The notes under the pieces are model-generated. The model was not told the origin of the DNA and searched no databases. It was given only the letters and a program-made list of their open reading frames with translations. The position numbers and the translations under genes are program-made. From positions 1 through 48,542 of the forward strand of contig UQSH01000007.1 of NCBI GenBank assembly GCA_900543795.1: DNA of 48,542 bases. The letters run 5' to 3'. Source of the DNA: an uncultured Oscillospiraceae bacterium. Lineage in GTDB: Bacteria > Bacillota > Clostridia > Oscillospirales > Acutalibacteraceae. Of this stretch, positions 24,802 to 31,272 are shown one piece after another (within the stretch, counting starts at the first letter, position 1; every line of letters starts with the position of its first letter).

Positions 24802-24853
24802 ATTATACTAAATGCTCAAATCAATTGCAACGGCTGACAAATTATATTATAAT
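24802..24853. promoter_or_regulatory. Divergent promoters sharing one -35 box
   Basis: The palindromic hexamer TTGCAA at 24825-24830 is the -35 box of both promoters. To the right, 17 bp then TATAAT (24848-24853) drives the PI-PLC-like gene; to the left on the minus strand, 17 bp then TATAAT (complement of 24802-24807) drives the PHP operon. Two RNA polymerases could not bind at once. Confidence 0.85.
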
Positions 24854-24884
24854 AGTATTAATAAATAATAAGCAGGTGATTTCT

Positions 24885-25769
24885 TTGACACTTGAAAAAT
24901 GGATGAAGGATATTGATTCAAAAACAAATCTGCTGACGCTTAATATGCCCGGCACACACGACTGCGTAACAAAATATGTTCAGCTTTACCACTTATCAAA
25001 CACGCAGGATTTATCAATCAAGGAGCAGCTTTTGCTGGGAATAAGAGCTCTCGACATAAGAGTTGAAGCAAAGGGCAAACGGCTTAAAATGGTGCACGGC
25101 ATTGCAAAGGCATATAAAGAGAAAAACAGATTTAAGGGGCAAATGGATTTAGCAGATGTTCTTGAACAATGCTATGAATTTTTAGAGGAAAACCCGAGCG
25201 AAGCAATTGTTTTTCAATTTAAAAACGACAGCGGCAAAAAAAACGAAAAATGCTTTGATAATCTTTTTGAAGCGTATATTAAGGGAAACGAAAAGAAATG
25301 GTTTCTTGAAAACAGAGTGCCCTCTCTTGAAGAAGCGAGAGGAAAAATTTTTCTCATAAGGCGTTGCAAAATGGCTCAAAAAGAGCATTACACCGATGAA
25401 AACACAGGGCTTGATTTTTCAAACTGGATTGAACAAACCAAAGCAATTCCCACTCCTCTTTTTCTTCAAACACATTCAAAGGATAATGCGCAGTTTCTTA
25501 TTCAGGACCGCTTTAAATATAAGCCCGTGCCGAGATGGAGCGAATGTATAAAGCCGTTTTTAGACAAAGCGGAAAAATTCAACGGCGTTTACATAATTAA
25601 TTATATTTCAACGGCAGGCGGATTAAAGGGGCCGAGAAAAAACGCACAATATATCAACCCGAAATTTATTGATTATCCGCTGAAAAAGGATTTATATTAC
25701 GGAACGATTTATTGCGATTTCCCCTCAAAGGCGCTTACCGAAAAAATCATTTCATTAAATTTCGGCTAA
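24885..25769 (+). CDS. Phosphatidylinositol-specific phospholipase C-like protein
   Basis: 294 aa with the PLC-X TIM-barrel start. NMPGTHD gives catalytic His25, RALDIRVE gives Asp56 and Arg58, and KMVHG gives the second catalytic His70, matching the order in bacterial PI-PLC enzymes, which cleave phosphatidylinositol by phosphotransfer. There is no signal peptide, so it may be cytoplasmic or released on lysis, unlike typical secreted enzymes. Start is TTG 24885, 6 bases after AGGTG; any earlier in-frame start would fall inside the promoter. Confidence 0.85.
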   Translation: MTLEKWMKDIDSKTNLLTLNMPGTHDCVTKYVQLYHLSNTQDLSIKEQLLLGIRALDIRVEAKGKRLKMVHGIAKAYKEKNRFKGQMDLADVLEQCYEFLEENPSEAIVFQFKNDSGKKNEKCFDNLFEAYIKGNEKKWFLENRVPSLEEARGKIFLIRRCKMAQKEHYTDENTGLDFSNWIEQTKAIPTPLFLQTHSKDNAQFLIQDRFKYKPVPRWSECIKPFLDKAEKFNGVYIINYISTAGGLKGPRKNAQYINPKFIDYPLKKDLYYGTIYCDFPSKALTEKIISLNFG

Positions 25770-25774
25770 TAATG

Positions 25775-25818
25775 AAACGCCGCAGAAGCAAGAGCGTCTG
25801 CGGCGTTTAGCATTTTTT
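25775..25818 (+). terminator. Terminator, copy 1 of a repeated hairpin
   Basis: 12-bp perfect stem aaacgccgcaga (25775-25786) / tctgcggcgttt (25797-25808), followed by agcatttttt on the plus strand. Its sequence recurs at 30334-30367. Confidence 0.85.
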
Positions 25819-25886
25819 GTTTCTCGAAATCTGCCGGCGTTTTGATAAAGCTGCCTGAGCCACACAAATATCAAAAACAGTATTTG

Positions 25887-26153
25887 TTATTCTTCAAGCA
25901 GACCGTTTTCTTTGAGCATTGCGGTAAATCTATCAAAATCCGCCTCTGCCTTTTCTCTGCCAACCTCATATATTTCAAGCACCTTATCAACAACCTCTTG
26001 CTTTGTTGTTTCCTGCGAAAGACAGTCCCAAAAAAACGAGCCTGTTTCATTAAGCGTTATCATTCCGTTAAATCTTGAAGCGTTTTCCCCAACGGGAACA
26101 ACTATCTCCGAGCCTGCTATATTTCTTTTTGCGAATCCATTTTTTATTTTCAT
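25887..26153 (-). CDS. PqqD-family peptide-binding protein
   Basis: 88-aa PqqD-like protein, a small winged-helix fold that in RiPP pathways binds the leader peptide for a radical SAM partner. Family landmarks are VPVGENASRFNGMITLNETGSFFWDCL and the C-terminal FTAMLKENGLLEE helix. No precursor peptide or adjacent maturase is visible; the nearest radical SAM gene is at 21874-23295, in another transcript. Start taken as ATG 26153; a TTG or ATG up to 9 bases upstream, nearer the AAAGGG site, is possible. Confidence 0.85.
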   Translation of the reverse strand: MKIKNGFAKRNIAGSEIVVPVGENASRFNGMITLNETGSFFWDCLSQETTKQEVVDKVLEIYEVGREKAEADFDRFTAMLKENGLLEE

Positions 26154-26224
26154 TATCAACATAACCCTTTCAAGCAGCAAGCAGAGCCTTAAACATCCCC
26201 TTGCTTTTTATAAAATATATAATT

Positions 26225-26253
26225 ATTATATCAATTTGCACAAAAGCTTGCAA
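26225..26253 (-). promoter_or_regulatory. Promoter of the PqqD-like gene
   Basis: Minus strand: TTGCAA (complement of 26248-26253), 17-bp spacer, TATAAT (complement of 26225-26230). Confidence 0.78.
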
Positions 26254-26301
26254 GCAATACAATAAAAATAAGAAAATATAACAAATTTTATCACAATTCT
26301 C

Positions 26302-26330
26302 TTGAAGATACGGCTCATATTGGTTATAAT
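26302..26330 (+). promoter_or_regulatory. Promoter of the IscU-like/GGGtGRT operon
   Basis: TTGAAG (26302-26307), 17-bp spacer, TATAAT (26325-26330), with a leader of about 55 bases. Confidence 0.8.
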
Positions 26331-26392
26331 AGCCTTGGTAATTTTAAAGGCGCACAGCCTTAATTATTAGTATTAATAAAGGAGTATTAAAA

Positions 26393-27085
26393 ATGGTTTA
26401 TTCAAACGAAGTTGAACAGATGTGTACCGTTAAAAAAGGTCCGCATCACGGTCCTGCTCCAATTCCCGAAGAGGGAAAATGGGTTAAATCCTATGAAATA
26501 AAGGACATCAGCGGTTTTTCACACGGTATCGGCTGGTGCGCTCCTCAGCAGGGTGCCTGCAAGCTTAGCCTTAATGTTAAAAACGGCATTGTTGAAGAAG
26601 CGCTTGTTGAAACAATCGGTTGCTCGGGTATGACTCATTCAGCAGCTATGGCAGCAGAAATTCTTCCCGGCAAAACTCTTCTTGAATGTCTTAACACAGA
26701 CCTTGTTTGCGACGCTATCAATGTTGCTATGAGAGAAATCTTTAAGCAGCTTGCTTACGGCCGTTCACAAAGTGCTTTTTCAGAGGGCGGTCTTGTTGTT
26801 GGTGCAGCTCTTGAAGACCTTGGAAAAGGTTTAAGAAGCCAGGTTGGAACAATGTTTTCAACAAAATACAAGGGTGTTCGCTATATGGAAATGGCAGAGG
26901 GATATGTTACCCGCATGGCTCTTGACGAGGAAGGCGAGGTTATCGGCTATGAATTTGTCAGAGTTGGCAAAATGCTTGAAGATATCCGCCACGGCAAAAC
27001 TCCCGACGAAGCATATAAAGCAAATATCGGCAACTACGGTCGCTTTGCAAACGCTGCAAAGTATATTGACCCCCGCGAAGAATAA
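26393..27085 (+). CDS. IscU/NifU-N-like Fe-S scaffold-related protein
   Basis: 230 aa. Residues 52-110 resemble the IscU/NifU N-terminal scaffold: GACKLSLNVKNGIVEEA matches its first strands, ETIGCSGMTHSAAMAAEIL its GC..S motif, and PGKTLLECL the following helix. Cysteines at 49, 56, 77, 99 and 106 could ligate a cluster. The rest (about 110-230) is family specific. It occurs as a fixed pair with the next gene, the GGGtGRT protein, 18 bases downstream. A role in Fe-S metabolism is inferred from similarity; the pair's function is unknown. Ribosome site AAAGGAG. Confidence 0.8.
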   Translation: MVYSNEVEQMCTVKKGPHHGPAPIPEEGKWVKSYEIKDISGFSHGIGWCAPQQGACKLSLNVKNGIVEEALVETIGCSGMTHSAAMAAEILPGKTLLECLNTDLVCDAINVAMREIFKQLAYGRSQSAFSEGGLVVGAALEDLGKGLRSQVGTMFSTKYKGVRYMEMAEGYVTRMALDEEGEVIGYEFVRVGKMLEDIRHGKTPDEAYKANIGNYGRFANAAKYIDPREE

Positions 27086-27103
27086 GATAAGGAGGACTTT
27101 AAA

Positions 27104-28114
27104 ATGGCAAATGATGTAAAATTCGAAGGCAAGGAAAGAAGAATTGCCAAAATAGAGAAATGTCTTGCAGAATACGGTCTTTCAAGTCTTGAAGAAGCAA
27201 GAGATTTATGCTTATCAAAGGGCATTGATGTTGACGCTATCGTTAAAGGCGTTCAGCCTATCGCATTTGAAAACGCAACATGGGCATACACACTCGGTGC
27301 CGCAGTTGCTATTAAGAGCGGAGTTAAAACCGCTTCCGAAGCCTCCGAGAAAATCGGCGTTGGTCTTCAAGCCTTCTGTATTCCCGGCTCTGTTGCAGAG
27401 CAGAGAAATGTTGGTCTTGGCCACGGTAATCTCGGTGCCCGTCTTCTTTCAGAGGAAACAAAATGCTTTGCATTCCTTGCAGGCCACGAGAGCTTTGCGG
27501 CTGCCGAGGGTGCAATCGGTATTGCAAGAACTGCAAACAAGGTTCGCAAGGAGCCGCTTCGTGTTATCCTTAACGGTCTTGGCAAGGACGCCGCATATAT
27601 CATTTCAAGAATCAACGGCTTCACCTATGTTAAAACAGATTATGATTTCTACACAGGCGAGCTTAAAATTCTTGAAACAAAGGCTTTTTCAGACGGCGAA
27701 AGAGCAGCAGTTAAATGCTACGGCGCAAACGATGTTCTTGAAGGCGTTGCAATTATGAAGGAGGAGGGCGTTGATGTTTCCATCACAGGTAACTCAACCA
27801 ACCCAACACGTTTCCAGCACCTCGTTGCAGGAACCTACAAGAAATGGGCTATCGAAAACGATAAAAAATATTTCTCCGTTGCATCGGGCGGCGGCACAGG
27901 CCGTACTCTTCACCCCGATAACATGGCGGCAGGCCCTGCTTCCTACGGCTTAACAGACTCTATGGGAAGAATGCACGGCGATGCTCAGTTTGCCGGCTCT
28001 TCATCAGTTCCCGCTCATGTTGAGATGATGGGACTTATCGGTATGGGTAACAACCCGATGGTTGGCGCAACAGTTGCAACAGCAGTTGCAGTTGAAGAAG
28101 CAATGAGAGCATAA
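27104..28114 (+). CDS. GGGtGRT family protein
   Basis: 336-aa protein carrying the motif that names its family, ASGGGTGRTLHPDNMAAGP, near residue 266. Other blocks are AFCIPGSVAEQRNVGLGHGNLGARLLSEETKCFAFLAGHESFAAAEGAIGIARTANKVRKEPLRV in segments from about 90, and GNSTNPTRFQHLVAGTYKKWA. No signal or membrane segment; predicted alpha/beta. The family is conserved in anaerobic bacteria but has no assigned function. Codon choice in this gene and its partner looks more biased (many GGT, CTT and AAC codons) than in neighbours, suggesting high expression. It ends at a strong terminator. Confidence 0.88.
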   Translation: MANDVKFEGKERRIAKIEKCLAEYGLSSLEEARDLCLSKGIDVDAIVKGVQPIAFENATWAYTLGAAVAIKSGVKTASEASEKIGVGLQAFCIPGSVAEQRNVGLGHGNLGARLLSEETKCFAFLAGHESFAAAEGAIGIARTANKVRKEPLRVILNGLGKDAAYIISRINGFTYVKTDYDFYTGELKILETKAFSDGERAAVKCYGANDVLEGVAIMKEEGVDVSITGNSTNPTRFQHLVAGTYKKWAIENDKKYFSVASGGGTGRTLHPDNMAAGPASYGLTDSMGRMHGDAQFAGSSSVPAHVEMMGLIGMGNNPMVGATVATAVAVEEAMRA

Positions 28115-28169
28115 GCCATTTTTAACCGAATAACAACAAGGTATTTCAATAACAATTAAGCTTGACACT

Positions 28170-28203
28170 ATCGCACCTCTTGTTTAAGGGGTGCGATTTT
28201 TTT
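28170..28203 (+). terminator. Strong terminator after the GGGtGRT gene
   Basis: 12-bp stem from 28170-28181 with 28186-28197 (atcgcacc... / ...ggtgcgat, one T-G pair) and a 4-base loop, followed by seven Ts. Confidence 0.9.
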
Positions 28204-28280
28204 GGCAAAATGAACAAAAAAGAGGCGTCAATTTCTATATGTGCAAGGGTTGTTTTTGTTGAACTGAACTAAAATATATG

Positions 28281-28308
28281 TTATCATTAAAATAGTGTAT
28301 TATATAAT
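28281..28308 (+). promoter_or_regulatory. Promoter of the 28341 gene
   Basis: TTATCA (28281-28286), 16-bp spacer, TATAAT (28303-28308). Confidence 0.6.
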
Positions 28309-28340
28309 AATGCGTTAGTTGAAAGGCAAGGTTGATTTTT

Positions 28341-28676
28341 ATGGCAGGTTTTTCACTTAAAGACTGCATGGATATGCTGAAAAGCAATATGCCGTCTGAT
28401 TTAAAAAACGCCTCTATGGAGGAGCTTACGGGAGCACTTGGCTCTCTTAAAGATTTTGTTTCGCAGATGAGCGACGATATGGATAAGAACGCCTCGCAGG
28501 AGGTTAAGGACGCTCATTCAAAGGGACTTGGTGCGCTTGAAAATCTTATTCAAACAGGCATTGATAACCCCGAAGCAGACATAGACACCTCTGAGCTTGG
28601 CGGATATATTTCTGCCGCCGAGAAATCAAAGGTTGCAAAGAAATTTATTTCGAAGGCAGAAAAGGGCAAGGAATAA
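28341..28676 (+). CDS. Small uncharacterised helical protein
   Basis: 111 aa, acidic in the first two thirds with a lysine-rich C-terminus; predicted almost all helical (LKDCMDMLKSNMPSDLKNASMEELTGALGSLKDFVSQM). No signal, membrane or metal motif. Start is ATG 28341, 9 bases after AAGG; a TTG three codons earlier directly follows that site. It lies 20 bases before the FAD oxidoreductase gene and probably shares its transcript. Family not recognised. Confidence 0.65.
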   Translation: MAGFSLKDCMDMLKSNMPSDLKNASMEELTGALGSLKDFVSQMSDDMDKNASQEVKDAHSKGLGALENLIQTGIDNPEADIDTSELGGYISAAEKSKVAKKFISKAEKGKE

Positions 28677-28696
28677 GCACTCAAAAGAGGAAAAAT

Positions 28697-30253
28697 ATGA
28701 AAAACATCATCATTATCGGTGCCGGGCCGGCAGGACTTACTGCCGCAGATGAGCTTATCAAAAAGGAAAAGGAGCCCTGCAACATAACAATTCTTGAAAA
28801 AAGCGGAGAAATCGGCGGAATTTCAAGAACAATAAAGCACAACGGAAACCGTATGGATATCGGCGGACACCGCTTTTTCTCAAAGGACGACAGAGTGAAC
28901 AAATGGTGGATGAGCAAGATGCCCATTCAAAGTGCTCCATCGCTTGACGATATTCTGCTTGAAAGGGAAAGAGAATTCCCCAAAGGCGAAGCGGACCCTG
29001 AAAGGCAGGACGAGGTTTTCCTGATAAGAAACAGGGTTTCAAGAATATATTATCTTAAAAAGTTTTTTGATTATCCCATTTCAATGAAGCCCCAAACCTT
29101 TATAAATATGGGCTTCAACAGAACGGTTAAGGCTGTTTTCAGCTACTTTGCTTCTGTTTTCAGGAAGAGAGAAGAAACAAACCTTGAAAATTTTTACATA
29201 AACCGCTTTGGCAAGGTGCTTTACTCAATGTTTTTTGAGGGCTACACGGAAAAGCTTTGGGGCAGACACCCATCGCAGATTTCGGCAGATTGGGGAGCGC
29301 AAAGAGTTAAGGGGCTTTCAATCAAGGTTTTAATTTCCGATTTGCTTGCGCAGATTTTGCCCGGAAAGAAAAAAAGCAACGAAACCTCGCTTATTGAAAG
29401 CTTTTATTATCCCAAACTCGGTCCCGGTCAGCTTTGGGAAAAGGTTGCAGGTGAGTTGCAGGAAAGCGGCTGTGAAATCAAGCTGAACGCCTGCGTTACG
29501 GGGATTAAAGCGGAAAACGGAAAGATCAGTGCCGTGGCATACACTCAAAACGGCGAAGAAAAAACGGAAAGGGCAGATATTGTTTTATCCTCTATGCCTC
29601 TTAAAGAGCTTGTTGAGGCAATGGATTTTGAGGTTCCGCAAAAGGTTTTAGATGTTTCAAGGGGGCTTCCCTACCGGGATTTTGTTACAATCGGCCTGCT
29701 TGTTAACAAACTTCAGCTCAAAAACAAAACAAAGATTAAAACTATTTCGAATATAATTCCCGACTGCTGGATATATGTTCAGGAGAGCGGAGTTAAGCTT
29801 GGAAGAATTCAAATTTTCAACAACTGGTCGCCGTATCTTGTTAAAGATCCCGTAAACACCGTTTGGATAGGTCTTGAATATTTTTGCGAGGAAAACGACA
29901 GCTTTTGGAATATGAGCGACGAGGAATGTGTTGACTTTGCAGTTAAAGAGCTTATTTCGATGGGAATTATTAAGGATAAGGCAGAGATTTTGGACAGCCA
30001 CAGAGAAAAGGTTCAAAAGGCATATCCCGCTTATTTTGACACATATAATCAAATTGACTGCGTTATTGACTTTATCAATGATATAGACAACCTTTATTGC
30101 ATTGGCAGAAACGGTCAGCACCGCTACAATAATATGGACCATTCAATGGCAACGGCATTTGAAGCGGCAGACGCAATCATTAACAACAAGCACGATAAAT
30201 CGGCTATATGGAATGTTAACACCGAAAAGGAATATCACGAGGAAAAGAAATAA
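28697..30253 (+). CDS. FAD-dependent oxidoreductase (protoporphyrinogen oxidase/amine oxidase-like)
   Basis: 518-aa flavoprotein. N-terminal dinucleotide motif IIIGAGPAGLTAADEL (residues 4-19) followed by LEKSGEIGGISRT and IGGHRFFSK; C-terminal FAD segment YCIGRNGQHRYNNMDHSMATAFEAADAI. The middle carries the ENFYINRFGKVLYSMFFEGYTEKLWG block seen in proteins related to UDP-galactopyranose mutase and phytoene desaturase-like enzymes. These often accompany cell-surface glycan genes, but no glycosyltransferase is adjacent here. Exact reaction unknown. Confidence 0.85.
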   Translation: MKNIIIIGAGPAGLTAADELIKKEKEPCNITILEKSGEIGGISRTIKHNGNRMDIGGHRFFSKDDRVNKWWMSKMPIQSAPSLDDILLEREREFPKGEADPERQDEVFLIRNRVSRIYYLKKFFDYPISMKPQTFINMGFNRTVKAVFSYFASVFRKREETNLENFYINRFGKVLYSMFFEGYTEKLWGRHPSQISADWGAQRVKGLSIKVLISDLLAQILPGKKKSNETSLIESFYYPKLGPGQLWEKVAGELQESGCEIKLNACVTGIKAENGKISAVAYTQNGEEKTERADIVLSSMPLKELVEAMDFEVPQKVLDVSRGLPYRDFVTIGLLVNKLQLKNKTKIKTISNIIPDCWIYVQESGVKLGRIQIFNNWSPYLVKDPVNTVWIGLEYFCEENDSFWNMSDEECVDFAVKELISMGIIKDKAEILDSHREKVQKAYPAYFDTYNQIDCVIDFINDIDNLYCIGRNGQHRYNNMDHSMATAFEAADAIINNKHDKSAIWNVNTEKEYHEEKK

Positions 30254-30259
30254 GAAGAA

Positions 30260-30292
30260 AAACGGGGTTTGAGCTTTGCTCAATCCCCGTTT
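30260..30292 (+). terminator. Hairpin after the FAD oxidoreductase gene
   Basis: Arms aaacgggg (30260-30267) / ccccgttt (30285-30292) with inner ttgagc/gctcaa pairing and a 3-base loop. No long T-run follows, so termination may depend on the two further hairpins. Confidence 0.6.
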
Positions 30293-30300
30293 GACTGTCT

Positions 30301-30328
30301 ATATCAGCGGAATAAACAACGCTGATAT
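30301..30328. repeat. Second hairpin in the convergent gap
   Basis: Perfect 9-bp arms atatcagcg (30301-30309) and cgctgatat (30320-30328). It is followed on the plus strand by an A-run, and so does not look like a plus-strand terminator alone. Confidence 0.6.
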
Positions 30329-30329
30329 C

Positions 30330-30375
30330 AAAAAAATGCCGCAGAAGCACGAGCTTCTGCGGCATTTAGCGTTTT
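30330..30375. terminator. Bidirectional terminator, copy 2 of the repeated hairpin
   Basis: 15-bp stem (30334-30348 with 30353-30367) around acga, with a T-run on each strand. It ends the leftward Tad operon and the rightward FAD gene. Nearly the same sequence as 25775-25808, with a compensating T-A for C-G change in the stem. Confidence 0.85.
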
Positions 30376-30382
30376 TCGTTTT

Positions 30383-31219
30383 TTAATAAACAAGAGCGGT
30401 GTTATCAACAAACCACCTTGAACCGTATTTTATCATATAAACATTAACCGTGTTTATCTGTGCGCCGTTTACCGTTACCGAATAAACAAATTTACGAACG
30501 CCTTTGATTTTATTTGGCTTAACGGAGCAGCTTTTTAAAACCTCCTGCGCCCTTTCGCTCTTATTTTCTATATACAAAGCAGTTTCCTCATCGGTAAATT
30601 GCCTGTCTTCAACAAGAACAACCTCTAATTCATACCGTCCGTCCTGCGTGAATTCTTCCTTTTGACTCTGATTGGTTTTTTCGGCATACTGATTTAGGCT
30701 TTCTTGCAAAATCTGCATAAGAGTATCACGCTTAACCTCTTTAACATCGGAATATGTTTCAACCTTTTTTGCAGTGTTCTCAAAAAACCAATTGAAAAAG
30801 CCGTCAAAATCCTGCATTCCGCTTACTACGGCATAGTCTTCAAGCTCTGCGGCCATAACATCGGTCATATCCGCAATTGCGGCTTTATCCTCCTGAGAAT
30901 CGGCAGAGCCGCCGCCATATTCTTTAAGATATTGCTTTTCAATATATTTATCAACGCCCTTTTTTTCTAACACCGTTTTTGAAAGAGCGGAGTAATAATT
31001 ATGCTCTGCGATTTCAAGGGCATACTGATAAGACGCCTCCTCGGGCTTATATGTGATTTTGCTTCTTTCCTTAACAACAGCCGTTATCGAAATAACCGCC
31101 GCAAGTATAACCGCAATAACGGCGCAAGCGATAATCAATATTTTCCTGTTGCCTTTATCCTTTAAATTTGTGAAAAAATCACGCAGAGTAATATATAAAT
31201 CTGTAAAAAATCTTTTCAT
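30383..31219 (-). CDS. Membrane-anchored protein at the end of the Tad operon
   Basis: 278 aa: a short basic cytoplasmic start, one transmembrane helix (about residues 26-48), then an external domain. The C-terminal part ends with VNVYMIKYGSRWFVDNTALVY, the strand pattern common in NTF2-like extracytoplasmic domains of Firmicutes. Start ATG 31219 follows AAGGA; an ATG 30 bases upstream has no ribosome site and lies in the hairpin region. It follows the giant TadG-like gene by 53 bases and so is probably part of the pilus locus. Function unknown. Confidence 0.72.
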   Translation of the reverse strand: MKRFFTDLYITLRDFFTNLKDKGNRKILIIACAVIAVILAAVISITAVVKERSKITYKPEEASYQYALEIAEHNYYSALSKTVLEKKGVDKYIEKQYLKEYGGGSADSQEDKAAIADMTDVMAAELEDYAVVSGMQDFDGFFNWFFENTAKKVETYSDVKEVKRDTLMQILQESLNQYAEKTNQSQKEEFTQDGRYELEVVLVEDRQFTDEETALYIENKSERAQEVLKSCSVKPNKIKGVRKFVYSVTVNGAQINTVNVYMIKYGSRWFVDNTALVY

Positions 31220-31237
31220 AAGCGTTCCTTGAAATAT

Positions 31238-31263
31238 CGGCAGACGCATTAATGCATCTGCCG
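31238..31263 (-). other. Intercistronic mRNA hairpin
   Basis: 26 bases that fold on themselves with 13 consecutive pairs (one G-T pair; arms start cggcag / ctgccg). On the minus strand no T-run follows, and the next gene's ribosome site comes right after. It may protect the 3' end of the giant gene's mRNA or set the level of the last gene. Confidence 0.65.
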
Positions 31264-31272
31264 ACCTTTTAA

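Noticed and set aside
24825..24884. Longer N-terminus for the PI-PLC-like gene
   Set aside because: It would start on the -35 box and run through the promoter; the TTG at 24885 has a proper ribosome site.
27165..27758. 197-codon frame overlapping the GGGtGRT gene
   Set aside because: Shifted frame of a gene with a named conserved motif; biased composition (Gln, Arg, Leu) typical of a shadow frame.
29657..30142. 161-codon open frame on the minus strand
   Set aside because: Opposite the FAD oxidoreductase gene and without ribosome site.
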